DNA of 64,000 nucleotides, taken from contig NZ_SULH01000002.1 of the NCBI RefSeq assembly GCF_007115095.1, positions 114,808 to 178,807 on the forward strand, written 5' to 3'. The number at the start of each line of letters is the position of its first letter. Positions within the stretch are counted from its first letter, which is position 1. Source of the DNA: Levilactobacillus enshiensis. GTDB taxonomy: Bacteria; Bacillota; Bacilli; Lactobacillales; Lactobacillaceae. Shown piece by piece: positions 25,518 to 35,919 of this stretch. Position numbers and translations under genes: made by a program. A model generated the notes under the pieces. The model was not told the origin of the DNA and did no database searches. It worked only from the letters and a program-made list of their open reading frames with translations.

Positions 25518-27551
25518 TTAATTTTTCGTCACGTGATTATCTGAAGCAATGACATGCCCGTCACGAACGACTTTGTAGGCCCCGGATTTCCCGGATGCGA
25601 CCGTAAATGGCAACGTTACGGTCGTCTCCGCCGTAATCGTCATTTGTTTGTATATCGTACTTAAACTGTGGTCCTGATCGCGCAGATAGATTTGAACCAG
25701 ATTGGAGGCCGAGCTACTACTGCTACTACTATCGCTGTCGTCATCGGCCGCATCGGTCGACGAGCTGTCCGCACTGCTATCATCAAATGGGATCTTTACG
25801 CTCACACTAAACTGATCGACGCTCGAGCTACTTTCACTCTCCGCGCCACGAGACAACGTCAGCGTCACCTCGTCACCCTCTTGAACGACCGCGCCTTCAC
25901 CCGGCGACTGCCGGATCACGTGGCCCTTTTCGACATCACTTGAATAGGCGTATTGAAAGGCCAGGTTCAAGTTGTGATTCGACGCATAGCTCTGAGCTTG
26001 CGCCTTAGTCTTGTCTGTCAGGTCCGCTAAGGTCACGGTCTCGGAACCAGTCGAGACGGTAAAGGTCACATCCGTATCTGCTGGAACGACACTTTGGCCG
26101 GCCTCAATGCTCTGCTGCATGATCTTGCCAGCAGGTACACTGGTTGAGTGGACCGACTCGCGATGTACGGTGAACCCCATCGCTTGAAGCTTAGCCGCCG
26201 TACTAGCATAGGAATCACCCTGGTAATCCGCTAATTGATAACGTTTTGGCCCGGTGCTGACCCATAAGTCGACATCACTTTCCTGTTTGAGTTGCGTGCC
26301 CGAACGAGGTTCGGTCCGCACAACACGGCCCACTTTGACCTTGGCACTCGCCGTTTTATGAACGGTTCCCGCCGTTAAATGGGCCGCAACGAGTTCAGTC
26401 TTGGCGGTCGCTTCCTTCTTACCAATGACGTCAGGCACACTGGTCATCCGCGGGCGAAAGAGGGCCATCCCAATCACGATACCCGCAATCAGTAAGACGA
26501 TGACCAGCCCGGCCATCAGAAACTTACGTCGTCGCGGATGTCGCGTCTTCTTGCGGCCCTTCTTGGGAGCTACGGATTCTTCAGTTGCCTTTTTGGTTGG
26601 CTTCGTCTCGGCTTTTGCCGGCATGGTCTCGCTAAGGGGGAGTGCTGAAGACAGTGCCCCGCTCAGCGGTAAGACCTTCGTCTCACCATCGTCACCACTA
26701 GTCGGGGTAAATTTCAATTCACCCGCCCGTTTCGGCGACAACGAGGTCTTCAGGTCTTCAGCCATACTCGCTGCATCTGTGTACCGGTCCTCAGGGCGCT
26801 TAGAAGTTGCCTTTAAGACCACATTTTCCAAGGCCTGTGGAATTCGTGGGTCAATTTCTCTGACCGATGGAATTTCCGATTGGAAGTGCTTCAACGCAAT
26901 GGAGACCGCCGTTTCCCCCTCAAAGGGGACCGTTCCCGTTAACATTTCGTACAGAATAATTCCCAGTGAATAGATATCTGACTGCTTGGTTGCCATCCCC
27001 CCACGTGCTTGTTCTGGCGACAGATAGTGCACGGACCCCAAAACCGTGTTCGTCTGCGTCAGGCTGTGTTCGGATAAAGCAACCGCGATCCCAAAGTCGG
27101 TGATCTTAGCCACGCGATTTTGATCGATCAAAATATTTTGGGGCTTTAAGTCCCGGTGAATAATGTTATGTTCGTGCGCCGTCTGCACGGCACCCAAAAT
27201 CTGTTCCATGATTTGAATGACTTCCTGATAGGCAATCGGGAAGTGATCCTTGATGTACGCCTTCAGGTCGGTTCCTTCGACGTACTCCATAACGAGATAC
27301 TGCATCCCATTTTCTTCACCGACATCGTAGACTTGCACGATATTTTGGTGAACTAATTCGGTCGCCGCTAACGCCTCACGCTGAAAACGCCGAATCGTAC
27401 TGGGATCGTCCCGTAGATCAAGCCGCAATAATTTTACGGAAACATCACGGTCCAAGATCAAGTCATGAGCTAGATAAACGTTGGCCATTCCCCCCTCGCC
27501 CAGCGCGCGGATGATGCGATAACGGCCATTTAAAGTATAACCCGTTCGCAT
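25518..27551 (-). CDS. pknB: PASTA-domain Ser/Thr protein kinase (PknB/PrkC type)
   Basis: 677 residues. Kinase domain about 10-270 with Lys40, catalytic HRDLKPQN (D134) and TDFGIA (D152). A basic linker (KKGRKKTRHPRRRK) precedes one membrane helix near 343-365. Outside are three PASTA repeats, a Ser/Asp-rich stretch (about 585-625) and an Ig-like tail. It senses muropeptides or lipid II and controls wall synthesis and division. Its start overlaps the phosphatase stop at 27551, so kinase and phosphatase are made together. Confidence 0.97.
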   Translation of the reverse strand: MRTGYTLNGRYRIIRALGEGGMANVYLAHDLILDRDVSVKLLRLDLRDDPSTIRRFQREALAATELVHQNIVQVYDVGEENGMQYLVMEYVEGTDLKAYIKDHFPIAYQEVIQIMEQILGAVQTAHEHNIIHRDLKPQNILIDQNRVAKITDFGIAVALSEHSLTQTNTVLGSVHYLSPEQARGGMATKQSDIYSLGIILYEMLTGTVPFEGETAVSIALKHFQSEIPSVREIDPRIPQALENVVLKATSKRPEDRYTDAASMAEDLKTSLSPKRAGELKFTPTSGDDGETKVLPLSGALSSALPLSETMPAKAETKPTKKATEESVAPKKGRKKTRHPRRRKFLMAGLVIVLLIAGIVIGMALFRPRMTSVPDVIGKKEATAKTELVAAHLTAGTVHKTASAKVKVGRVVRTEPRSGTQLKQESDVDLWVSTGPKRYQLADYQGDSYASTAAKLQAMGFTVHRESVHSTSVPAGKIMQQSIEAGQSVVPADTDVTFTVSTGSETVTLADLTDKTKAQAQSYASNHNLNLAFQYAYSSDVEKGHVIRQSPGEGAVVQEGDEVTLTLSRGAESESSSSVDQFSVSVKIPFDDSSADSSSTDAADDDSDSSSSSSSASNLVQIYLRDQDHSLSTIYKQMTITAETTVTLPFTVASGKSGAYKVVRDGHVIASDNHVTKN

Positions 27552-28297
27552 TAGTCCGCCACCTCCTGCGAGAAGTTCGTGATGATCAAGACGGTAATGT
27601 TATCTAACCCGCCAGCGGCATTGGCCAAGTTGATCAGCAGGTCACACTTGGCCTGTGTCGTTTGGTCACTCGCCAACACCTCTTGAATCTGGTGATCATC
27701 GACCATATTGGTCAATCCATCCGTACAGAGTAACAGTTGATCACCCGCCACCAAGGGATAGGTATTGAGATCAAACCGTGCGTCATTAGAAATTCCCAAC
27801 GAGCGGATGATCACGTTTTTTTGCGGGTGGTGGCGCGCGGCCTGCCGACTAATCTCACCGCGCTTGACCAACTCATTGACTAACGAATGGTCTTCTGTCA
27901 ATTGCCGCAGTTGTTGATCACGGTACAGGTACGCCCGTGAATCGCCAATATTGGCGATAACGACCTCATCAGTGAAGTACAACGCCGCCACTAAGGTCGT
28001 TCCCATTCCGTTCAAGTCCGCAAACTGGTTGGACTTATCAATGATCGATTGGTTTTCCGCGGTAATTTTGGTCGTCATCCATTTTCGAGCAGCACTCGCC
28101 GTCTTCAAACTGGTCTCCTCGAACTCATGGCCAAGATGGGACACCGCCATGGCACTGGCGACATCGCCTCCTTGATGACCACCGATACCATCCGCAATGA
28201 TGGCTAAATGTTGACCCACTTGGTTCGTAAAAACGTCCACGTAGTCCTCGTTATCATTGCGTTGCTTCCCAATCGATGTTCGGTATGCGACTTTCAT
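27551..28297 (-). CDS. stp: PP2C-family protein phosphatase Stp/PrpC
   Basis: 248 residues. Metal-binding motifs include RNDNEDY, IADGIGGHQGGDVAS, NIGDSRAYLY and LLCTDGLTNMV with a final GGLDNITVL. It removes phosphate from PknB and its substrates. It overlaps pknB and lies 12 bases after rsmB in the conserved cluster. Confidence 0.97.
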   Translation of the reverse strand: MKVAYRTSIGKQRNDNEDYVDVFTNQVGQHLAIIADGIGGHQGGDVASAMAVSHLGHEFEETSLKTASAARKWMTTKITAENQSIIDKSNQFADLNGMGTTLVAALYFTDEVVIANIGDSRAYLYRDQQLRQLTEDHSLVNELVKRGEISRQAARHHPQKNVIIRSLGISNDARFDLNTYPLVAGDQLLLCTDGLTNMVDDHQIQEVLASDQTTQAKCDLLINLANAAGGLDNITVLIITNFSQEVAD

Positions 28298-28309
28298 AGC
28301 CTATTCCCC

Positions 28310-29653
28310 CTATTTTTTACGGCGGAAGGCACTCACGAAGAACCCATCTGAATCGAAATCATCTGGATAGATGTTCAACGTGTCCGTGCTCCGGTCACCC
28401 TTCACGTTTTGACTGGTCTCGACCCGCATGGATTCGAAATCAGGATGACTCGCTAGGAACTTAGCAACGACCTCACCATTTTCGGTGTCGAGAATCGTGC
28501 AGGTACTGTAGACCAAGATACCGTTAGGCTTTAACTTCTCACTAACCACATCCAAAATGCCTAACTGAACGCGTTGTAACTGTTGAATATCTGCCGGTGT
28601 CTTTTCGTAACGAATTTCCGGCTTCCGGCGAATCAGTCCCAATCCTGAACAAGGTGCATCAACTAAAATACGGTCGAATTCCTTCTTCGGCAACTTATCG
28701 TTGATTTTTCGTGCGTCTAACGCCACGGCATCGACCCGGTCGGCAACGTGCATACGTTCCGCATTCTTTTCAATCAAGGTTACCTTCTTCGGGTGTAGAT
28801 CCAAGGCCGTGACCTTCCCACCAGAATGGGCATCAAGTAACGCCGCAATCTGCGTGGTCTTTCCACCGGGCGCGGCACAGGCATCTAAGACCTGGTCGCC
28901 AGGACGAACCTGCAAGGCCTCAACTGGTAACATGGCACTCTCATCTTGGATGGTCAGCTCACCGGTTTCAAAGACATTGCTTTGGTTGGCTGCCTTATCG
29001 TCCAAACGAAAGGCATTACCGGCAACCACACTGGGCGTCACCGTGTAGCCTTGATCTTCCAACGATTGCCGCACTTCTTCAGGCGTGGCCATCGCCACGT
29101 TAACCCGCACGGATTGTGCAGCTGGCTGGTTGATCGTCTCTAAAATGCTGAGCGCCTTATCAGCACCGACCTGCTCTTGAACGGCCGTCACGAGCCATTC
29201 GGGCACGGAATATTCTAGACTCAATCGTTTGATTGGATCCTTGATCTGACTAATATCAGGTAACCCTTGACGGTCAATAGCGTGTAAAACACCAGTGACG
29301 AAGCGCCGAATCCCTTCGTGGCCCCGGTCCTTAGCCAATTGGATGGCTTCGTTGAAGATGGCTCGCTTGGGAACTCGGTCCAAGTAAATCTCTTGGTACA
29401 GTGCCACCAATAGGGTCATCTTGACCCAAGGCAAGACTTTTTGGTTAGGCTTGATGAAGCCTTCCAAATAGTAGTCCAGCGTTAATTGATGTTGAATCGT
29501 CCCGTAGACCAAATTGGTCACGAACCGCCGGTCAACATCGCTCAAGTTGTGGCTTTCTAAAGTTGTTTCCAATTGTAAGTTTGAGTAAGCCCCGTTAGCC
29601 ACCCGCGTCAATGCTTCAACTGCTAAAGCCCGAGGAGTTGTATTTTTCGTCAT
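28310..29653 (-). CDS. rsmB: 16S rRNA (cytosine-967-C5)-methyltransferase RsmB
   Basis: 447 residues. An N-terminal NusB-like RNA-binding domain (residues about 5-130) is fused to a SAM-dependent methyltransferase with DACAAPGGKTTQ, the DAPCSGLG cysteine motif and YSTCTI with the nucleophilic cysteine. Its start overlaps the fmt stop. Confidence 0.96.
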   Translation of the reverse strand: MTKNTTPRALAVEALTRVANGAYSNLQLETTLESHNLSDVDRRFVTNLVYGTIQHQLTLDYYLEGFIKPNQKVLPWVKMTLLVALYQEIYLDRVPKRAIFNEAIQLAKDRGHEGIRRFVTGVLHAIDRQGLPDISQIKDPIKRLSLEYSVPEWLVTAVQEQVGADKALSILETINQPAAQSVRVNVAMATPEEVRQSLEDQGYTVTPSVVAGNAFRLDDKAANQSNVFETGELTIQDESAMLPVEALQVRPGDQVLDACAAPGGKTTQIAALLDAHSGGKVTALDLHPKKVTLIEKNAERMHVADRVDAVALDARKINDKLPKKEFDRILVDAPCSGLGLIRRKPEIRYEKTPADIQQLQRVQLGILDVVSEKLKPNGILVYSTCTILDTENGEVVAKFLASHPDFESMRVETSQNVKGDRSTDTLNIYPDDFDSDGFFVSAFRRKK

Positions 29654-30597
29654 TATTCAGCCACCTGTTCGCCAATTGTCAGTGCGTCGCTCGTCCCGTT
29701 CAAGAAGTCCGTAATACTTAGCTTGGGCTTCCCGGCCGGTTGAATCTCATCCAAACTGAGAACACCATGTTCGCCAGTTGCAATCGCCAAGTGGTGCTTG
29801 TCATGACTGACCAACGCCCCCGGCTTTAAATCGGTCGTTTCATCTAAGACCGTCACTTGCCACAACTTCGTCCGCACACCGTTCAAATAAATATGGGCGA
29901 TGGGTGCCGGGCGTAATGCCCGTACTTTACAGTCGATCAGATGTGCACTCAAATTCAAGTCGATTCGTTCTTCTTCGGACTTGATGGTTGGTGAAAAGGT
30001 TACTTGGTCCTCATCTTGAGGAACCGGCGTGATTTCACCAGCCAGCAACTTCGGCAACGTTGCTAGTAAGAGGTCTCGTCCGAGCACACTGAGCTTCTTG
30101 AACATGCTGCCAACATCATCTTGATCCGTAATTGGCAACGCCTGTTGTGCCAAAACATCCCCGGCATCCATCTTCTTTTCCATAAACATAATGGAGACAC
30201 CGGTCTCCTTGTCCCCATTCATGATGGCATAGTGCACGGGAGCCCCACCACGATATTTGGGTAGCAAGGAGGCATGCACGTTGACTGCCGCCACCTTAGC
30301 TGACTTTAACAACTTGGTTGGCAAGAATTGACCAAACGCTGCCGTGACGATTAAATCCGGTGCGAGTTCGATAGCCCGCGCCATTTCATCACTGCCAGAG
30401 ATTTTTTGCGGTTGGAGTACTTCGATTCCGTGTGCCACAGCCACCTGTTTCACCGGAGATGCCGTTAACACGTGTTTCCGGCCAACGCGACGATCGGGTT
30501 GTGTCACAACGGCCAACACATCGTAACCCTTATCAATCAGGCTACTCAGGATGGGCGCTGAAAATTCGGGCGTTCCCATAAAGATTACTGAAGTCAT
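29653..30597 (-). CDS. fmt: Methionyl-tRNA formyltransferase
   Basis: 314 residues. MGTPEFSAPIL at the N-terminus, then NVHASLLPKYRGGAPVHYAIMNGDKETGVSIM carrying the catalytic Asn/His region, and a C-terminal Formyl_trans_C domain. It formylates initiator Met-tRNA using 10-formyl-THF made by FolD (also in this window). The 160-base gap upstream, after priA, has only weak hairpins and no gene. Confidence 0.97.
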   Translation of the reverse strand: MTSVIFMGTPEFSAPILSSLIDKGYDVLAVVTQPDRRVGRKHVLTASPVKQVAVAHGIEVLQPQKISGSDEMARAIELAPDLIVTAAFGQFLPTKLLKSAKVAAVNVHASLLPKYRGGAPVHYAIMNGDKETGVSIMFMEKKMDAGDVLAQQALPITDQDDVGSMFKKLSVLGRDLLLATLPKLLAGEITPVPQDEDQVTFSPTIKSEEERIDLNLSAHLIDCKVRALRPAPIAHIYLNGVRTKLWQVTVLDETTDLKPGALVSHDKHHLAIATGEHGVLSLDEIQPAGKPKLSITDFLNGTSDALTIGEQVAE

Positions 30598-30755
30598 TAC
30601 TTACACCATACTTTCTTGACGATTACTTTTATTTTGATGATCATTTTTGATAATAAATTTAGTGGTGGCCACACCCGCTCAGTCGGCAACGGTGAGTGCG
30701 TCACCCACACTACCAACTAAGCTATTTCCTTCAAGGGTAGCCACTGCCTGTCCGA

Positions 30756-33170
30756 TTACATAAAGTTCATCGGCTCCGAGTCAATCGTGACGGTTAGCCC
30801 ATGCCGTGCTGGAATCTGGGCGGCTTGACGAATCTGTTCCAAAACTGGTTTTAACTTTGCTTCTTTTTTATATTTAATCACAACTTGATAATAATACTTC
30901 CGCTTGACCCGCGCAATTGCCTTGGGCGTTGGCCCCAAGATAATGGCCTGATCGCTGAGACCTTGCTTGAGAGCCGCTACGATTTGATACATCGCTTTGG
31001 CCGCCGTGGCTTCATCTTCATGGCTGGCTGTGAGTTGAACCGCAAAATAATACGGTGGGTAACTTCCCTGGTGCCGCATGTGCATCTCGGTTACAAAGAA
31101 ACGCTCATAGTCCTGCTGCTGGGCCAACTGAATGGCATAGTGGTCCGGGTTGAAGGTCTGAATGTACACTTCTCCTGGCTTAGATGCTCGCCCTGCGCGG
31201 CCACTGACCTGAGTCAATAGCTGAAAGGTACGCTCGCTAGCCCGGAAATCCGGCAGCCCTAACGCTGTATCCGCATTGAGGACCCCGACCAACGTGACGT
31301 TAGGGAAATCCAGCCCCTTTGCAATCATTTGCGTTCCCAGCAAGATATCGGCTTGGTGTTGCCCAAACTGCCGCAAGATCCGTTCGTGAGCCCCCTTCTT
31401 CCGGGTAGAATCCACATCCATTCGAAGAATCCGAGCCATCGGAAATTCCTTTTGCAAAGCTTCTTCGACCTTCTGCGTCCCGGTACCATAGTAACGAATC
31501 TTCCGACTATGGCAGTTCGGGCAAACGTGCGGAATGGCCTCTTCATGCCCGCAATAATGGCATTTCATCGTGTGCGTATCCATATGAAGGGTCAGTGAAA
31601 TATCGCAGTTGGGGCACTTGAGAACGAACCCGCAATCCCGACACATCACAAACGACGAGTATCCCCGTCGATTCAACATCAGCACCATCTGTTCCTTGCG
31701 ATCAAGTCGCGCTTGAATCGCCGTGAGCAACGGTTCGGAAAAGTCGCCCTCGCTGTGTTGCTTGAGCTCCTCACGCATGTCGACGATGTGAACCGCCGGT
31801 AATGGATGATCATTGACCCGCTTGGTTAAGACCAGCCGGGTGTATAACCCCTTGGCAGCCCGCGCACGGGTCTCTAAGGACGGCGTTGCACTCCCCAACA
31901 CGACCGGACAATCATTGTACCGACCACGCCACAGCGCAACGTCTCTGGCATGGTACCGTGGATTTTCATCCTGCTTATAACTCGTTTCGTGTTCCTCATC
32001 CATGATGATAATACCAAGATTCTTGACGGGGGCAAAGACCGCCGAACGGGCGCCGACAACCACAGTTGCTTCCCCGCGGTCGATACGGCGCCATTCATCG
32101 TACTGTTCCCCCTTGGACAGACCACTGTGAAGAACCGCCACCCGTTGGCCGAATCGGGCTTTAACCCGGTTGACCATTTGCGGTGTCAACGCAATTTCGG
32201 GGACTAACATGAGTGCTGTCCGTCCCTGTTGGAGGGCAATCGCAATGCTCTGAAGATAGACTTCAGTTTTCCCGCTACCGGTAACCCCCTCGACCAGGAA
32301 GTTTTCCGCTTGATGGCCGTCAACCGCTGCACTGATGGCCGTAACCGCCGTTTGCTGTTCCGTATTCAGCTGCAGTGGTTGAGTCGGTTTAACCGGCTGT
32401 TGGAACGGGTCACGGTAGACCTCTAACGGCAACTTAGTTAGCCACCCCTTGTCAGCCGCCGTAGCAATGACCGCTGGGCTGACCTGTGCCGCCTTGACTA
32501 CCGTACTTTGGGCAATCAAGGTGTCTGGTGCCATCGTCTGTAAGTAAGCCAGCAGGTCGGCCTGTTTTGGCGCCCGCTTCGCAACTACCGCTTGAATCTC
32601 TTGGAGTTTAGTCGGCGTTAGCGCTGGTTTGATACCCGTCGTTGTCTTGACGGCAGAACGGTCCTTCACCTGATAAATCATTTCGACCTTGCCAGCGCGC
32701 TGAAGTTTGAGCAGACCGGCCACTGTGGCATCGTCAAGTTTGTCCGTGAATTCACGTGGTGCACCATCCGGAAAATACGTTGCCATTTCATTTGGCGTCA
32801 GCGTCTGTGTGGGTTGAACCCGCCGCTCCGTTTGTGTCTTCAGTTGATTCGGTAACATGGTTTGGATACAAGTGATTCGAAAGGCATATGTCGTCTCCGC
32901 CAACCAATCCGCTAGCGACCGCAGCTCGTCATTTAACACGGGAGCGAGATCCAAAACGGCTTGAATCGGCTTTAACTTGCCATCGAAACTAGTGACGTCG
33001 GTTAAACCGACTACCACGCCGGAAACGACTCGGTGGCCGCGACCAAACGGCACAATGACCCGCATCCCCACCTGAACCTGATGTTCCAGCTCGCTTGGGA
33101 TGGCGTAAGAATAGGGGTCGTTCGTTTGCATTGTCGGCACGTCCACTAAAATTTGACCAATCTGGGCCAT
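30756..33170 (-). CDS. priA: Primosomal helicase PriA
   Basis: 804 residues from the ATG at 33170, which is 6 bases after GAGGTG; an alternative GTG at 33179 overlaps that site. N-terminal 3'-end binding domain, helicase motifs GVTGSGKTEVY and MDEEHETSYKQ, and the zinc region CRDCGFVLKCPNC...CHYCG...CPNC with all eight cysteines. It restarts collapsed replication forks. It lies 15 bases after coaBC. Confidence 0.97.
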   Translation of the reverse strand: MAQIGQILVDVPTMQTNDPYSYAIPSELEHQVQVGMRVIVPFGRGHRVVSGVVVGLTDVTSFDGKLKPIQAVLDLAPVLNDELRSLADWLAETTYAFRITCIQTMLPNQLKTQTERRVQPTQTLTPNEMATYFPDGAPREFTDKLDDATVAGLLKLQRAGKVEMIYQVKDRSAVKTTTGIKPALTPTKLQEIQAVVAKRAPKQADLLAYLQTMAPDTLIAQSTVVKAAQVSPAVIATAADKGWLTKLPLEVYRDPFQQPVKPTQPLQLNTEQQTAVTAISAAVDGHQAENFLVEGVTGSGKTEVYLQSIAIALQQGRTALMLVPEIALTPQMVNRVKARFGQRVAVLHSGLSKGEQYDEWRRIDRGEATVVVGARSAVFAPVKNLGIIIMDEEHETSYKQDENPRYHARDVALWRGRYNDCPVVLGSATPSLETRARAAKGLYTRLVLTKRVNDHPLPAVHIVDMREELKQHSEGDFSEPLLTAIQARLDRKEQMVLMLNRRGYSSFVMCRDCGFVLKCPNCDISLTLHMDTHTMKCHYCGHEEAIPHVCPNCHSRKIRYYGTGTQKVEEALQKEFPMARILRMDVDSTRKKGAHERILRQFGQHQADILLGTQMIAKGLDFPNVTLVGVLNADTALGLPDFRASERTFQLLTQVSGRAGRASKPGEVYIQTFNPDHYAIQLAQQQDYERFFVTEMHMRHQGSYPPYYFAVQLTASHEDEATAAKAMYQIVAALKQGLSDQAIILGPTPKAIARVKRKYYYQVVIKYKKEAKLKPVLEQIRQAAQIPARHGLTVTIDSEPMNFM

Positions 33171-33185
33171 TGTACTCACCTCACT

Positions 33186-34391
33186 TTATTTGAATAATTG
33201 GGCAATTCGGTTGACCAACGCTTGTGCTATCACCCTTTTGCTGGTCTTCGGTGTCTGATCCGTGACGCCATCGGGCAAAATGAAGGTCACCTGATTCTCA
33301 TCACTGTTAAAGCCAATGTCCGCCCGCGACACATCGTTGGCAACCAGCATGTCCAGGTGCTTGGTTTGGAGCTTCTTTTCCCCATTTACCAACACATCCT
33401 GCGTCTCAGCGGCAAACCCGACCGTCACTTGGTCGCTCCGCTTGATCTTAGCAACTTCTTTGAGAATATCTGGTGTCTTTTTTAATTTCAAAATGAACTC
33501 ATCGTTGGCCGGCGTCTTCTTGATCTTCTGGTCAGCCACCGCTACGGGTTGGAAGTCCGCAACGGCCGCAGCCATTACCAACGCATCGTTAGTTGGAAAT
33601 CGATCCAAGACGGCCTGAGCGAGGTCCGCGGTGCTCTGAATTGGCACAACGGTAACCCCGGCTGGCGCGGTCAGCTTGGTCGGTGCTGTAATCAACGTAA
33701 CCGTGGCACCAGCCTGTTGGGCAGCCGCTGCAACGGCATACCCCATTTTACCGGAGGAATCGTTGGTCAAAAAACGGACGGGATCGAGTCGTTCCCGCGT
33801 CCCGCCGGCCGTGACCAACACACGTTTACCAGCTAAGAACTGCTCCCCAAACAGGGGTAATTGTGCCAATTGACGAACGATTTCTGCTGGCTCAAGGAAA
33901 CGGCCCTGTCCGGAATAGCCTTCCGCTAAGGGCCCGGTCGCTGGCAACAACACATGCACACCATCGGCCGTCAACTGACGCCGATTCCGTTGCGTCGCCG
34001 CCGCCTGCCACATGTGCGTGTTCATGGCCGGCACCACTACCTTGGGCGCAGCCGTGGCCAACCAAGTCGCACTGGCAACATCATCGGCTAGGCCATTCGC
34101 AAATTGAGCCATCAAGTTGGCCGATGCCGGGGCAGCTATCGCCAGATCCGTCCAGTCGGCCAATTCAATGTGACCGATTTGACCATCCGCCTGCCACCAG
34201 CCTTCATCAGTCAAAACGGGTTGTTTCGTTAGGGCCGCAAACGTCGCCGCCGTTACAAACTTTGCCGCACTCGCCGTCAATACCACGCGGACAGTTGCCC
34301 CCGCACGCTGCAACTCACGAGCCAGAGTCGCTGCCTTATAGCTCGCAACGCTACCGCTGACTGTTAACGTAATGTGTTTTTCTTCGAACAT
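33186..34391 (-). CDS. coaBC: Bifunctional phosphopantothenoylcysteine decarboxylase/synthetase CoaBC
   Basis: 401 residues from the ATG at 34391 (ATGGAGG 6 bases upstream; a TTG two codons earlier is less likely). The N-terminal CoaC flavoprotein has IELADWTDLAIAAPASAN and PAMNTHMW; the C-terminal CoaB has VLVTAGGTRERLDPVRFLTNDSSGKMG and KIKKTP. It makes 4'-phosphopantetheine for CoA and ACP. Confidence 0.96.
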   Translation of the reverse strand: MFEEKHITLTVSGSVASYKAATLARELQRAGATVRVVLTASAAKFVTAATFAALTKQPVLTDEGWWQADGQIGHIELADWTDLAIAAPASANLMAQFANGLADDVASATWLATAAPKVVVPAMNTHMWQAAATQRNRRQLTADGVHVLLPATGPLAEGYSGQGRFLEPAEIVRQLAQLPLFGEQFLAGKRVLVTAGGTRERLDPVRFLTNDSSGKMGYAVAAAAQQAGATVTLITAPTKLTAPAGVTVVPIQSTADLAQAVLDRFPTNDALVMAAAVADFQPVAVADQKIKKTPANDEFILKLKKTPDILKEVAKIKRSDQVTVGFAAETQDVLVNGEKKLQTKHLDMLVANDVSRADIGFNSDENQVTFILPDGVTDQTPKTSKRVIAQALVNRIAQLFK

Positions 34392-34413
34392 AGCCAACCT
34401 CCATTTGCCATGA

Positions 34414-34446
34414 TAAAAAAAGCCAGATTACCCAACGGCAACCTGG
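34414..34446 (-). terminator. rpoZ terminator
   Basis: On the minus strand CCAGGTTGCC pairs with GGGTAATCTGG and is followed by CTTTTTTT. It lies in the gap between rpoZ and coaBC, so expression of coaBC and the genes beyond may involve readthrough or a promoter not seen. Confidence 0.8.
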
Positions 34447-34467
34447 TCTTAAAACTAACGCTAGAAC

Positions 34468-34683
34468 TTAAGCGTTGAGATCCTTTTCGTCCGGATCGAT
34501 CATTAATGCGCCGGCCGCAATTTCTTCAAGAGCCCGGCCAATGGTCTTGGGGGACTTGTAGTCGGTCAAAAGTGGCTTAGCACCGGCATCCAACTCGTGG
34601 GCCCGCTTGCTAGCTAACATGATCAATGAGTACCGAGAATCAACTTGTGCTAATAAATCATCAACTGAGGGATAAAGTAGCAT
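34468..34683 (-). CDS. rpoZ: RNA polymerase omega subunit
   Basis: 71 residues. [33 protein letters not shown] is the conserved omega N-terminus. It stabilises the beta-prime subunit. Three bases separate it from gmk, the usual neighbour. Confidence 0.95.
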   Translation of the reverse strand: MLLYPSVDDLLAQVDSRYSLIMLASKRAHELDAGAKPLLTDYKSPKTIGRALEEIAAGALMIDPDEKDLNA

Positions 34684-34686
34684 TTT

Positions 34687-35301
34687 TTATTCGTCTCCAA
34701 TCATTTGTTCGTAATCCGGCATGACCCGGGTCACACGTAACCGTTCACTGCGAATAATCATTTGAATCCGGTCGACTGCTTTGCTAACTTCATCGTTAAC
34801 AACGGCGTAGTCATAATTCCGCATCATCCGAATTTCACCAACGGCCTTCTTGATGCGTTTGTTAATGACGTCCATGGCGTCCGTTCCCCGACCAATCAAG
34901 CGGTGTTTAAGTTCCATCAGATCTGGTGGCGTCAAGAAAACGAAGACGGCATCGGGACAATTTGCCCGCACCTGCATCGCACCGTTCACTTCAATCTCCA
35001 AGAAAACATCCTTGCCTTGATCAAGGGTCTCATTTACATATTTTAACGGGGTTCCATAGTAGTTGTCAACATACTTGGCGTACTCCAGCATTTCTCCGTT
35101 ACGAATATTTTCCTCAAACTCTTCCTTGGACACGAAGTAATAGTCAACACCGTTCACTTCGCCTTCCCGTGGTTGCCGGGTCGTCATGGAAATGGAATAG
35201 GAAAAGTCGGTCGCACCGGTCTCAAACAGCGCTTTACGCACCGTTCCCTTACCAACGCCGGAAGGACCTGAAAGTACAATGAGCATTCCACGTTTAGCCA
35301 T
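34687..35301 (-). CDS. gmk: Guanylate kinase
   Basis: 204 residues. P-loop [12 protein letters not shown] at the N-terminus, then [23 protein letters not shown] and ILEYAKY-like [17 protein letters not shown], the GMP-binding region. It phosphorylates GMP to GDP. First gene of the gmk-rpoZ-coaBC cluster; the 282 bases upstream (35302-35583) hold its promoter and the divergent promoter at 35523-35551. Confidence 0.98.
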   Translation of the reverse strand: MAKRGMLIVLSGPSGVGKGTVRKALFETGATDFSYSISMTTRQPREGEVNGVDYYFVSKEEFEENIRNGEMLEYAKYVDNYYGTPLKYVNETLDQGKDVFLEIEVNGAMQVRANCPDAVFVFLTPPDLMELKHRLIGRGTDAMDVINKRIKKAVGEIRMMRNYDYAVVNDEVSKAVDRIQMIIRSERLRVTRVMPDYEQMIGDE

Positions 35302-35522
35302 CGTTTAAAAATCCCTTCATCAAAAAAATTTAATTATGATACCGTAGTCATCGCGTCAGCGACTTGTGACTACCGTACCGTTTAAAGTCAAGATTGCTTG
35401 GCCTGAGTTATAATCTATAGGTTACTATATTACCACTATTTAAGGATAAATACTGCATCTGTGGCCCATTTCTCAAAAAAAGTCGTCGCTAACAAAAAAA
35501 TTTAGATTCAGAACAAAAAAGC

Positions 35523-35551
35523 TTGCAATCTCAAACACGTGTTCGTATAAT
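35523..35551 (+). promoter_or_regulatory. Promoter of the 108-residue gene
   Basis: TTGCAA (35523-35528), 17-base spacer, perfect TATAAT (35546-35551). It ends 32 bases before the start codon. A CACGTG palindrome lies in the spacer. Confidence 0.7.
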
Positions 35552-35583
35552 AAAAATACAAACAAACGTTCGAGGTGATCAGC

Positions 35584-35910
35584 ATGCAAAATGTAACTGT
35601 AAAACGGTCTGCCCTGTCTGATCGGGTGGCTACCGCTTACCGGGATCTGTTCAGTGACCTACCCGTCATTAACGGTCAAGTTGTCTATCCACAAATGCCC
35701 AAGTTTCAATTAGACTACTTTGTTCAGCAAACATTGGACCGGCATTATTTAGTTCAGCTTCAATTTAAAGCCCCCGCTGGCAGTGCACCGATGACCGTTG
35801 TTGGCCATCTCAAACAAGATACCGCTGGTCACCTCATTTTAAAGCAGAGCCATACTTTGGCTACCATTGTGATTCCAGAACTGTTACGTTCCATTCAACG
35901 GGCCAAATAA
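35584..35910 (+). CDS. Conserved-looking protein of unknown function
   Basis: 108 residues from the ATG at 35584 (GAGGTG 7 bases upstream; the GTG at 35575 is part of that site). It begins MQNVTVKRSALSDRV and has alternating hydrophobic residues suggesting a small alpha/beta fold; no signal peptide, membrane helix or known motif is visible. A strong promoter and a terminator make it a monocistronic, probably well expressed gene. I do not recognise the family. Confidence 0.7.
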   Translation: MQNVTVKRSALSDRVATAYRDLFSDLPVINGQVVYPQMPKFQLDYFVQQTLDRHYLVQLQFKAPAGSAPMTVVGHLKQDTAGHLILKQSHTLATIVIPELLRSIQRAK

Positions 35911-35919
35911 GTAATCGCC

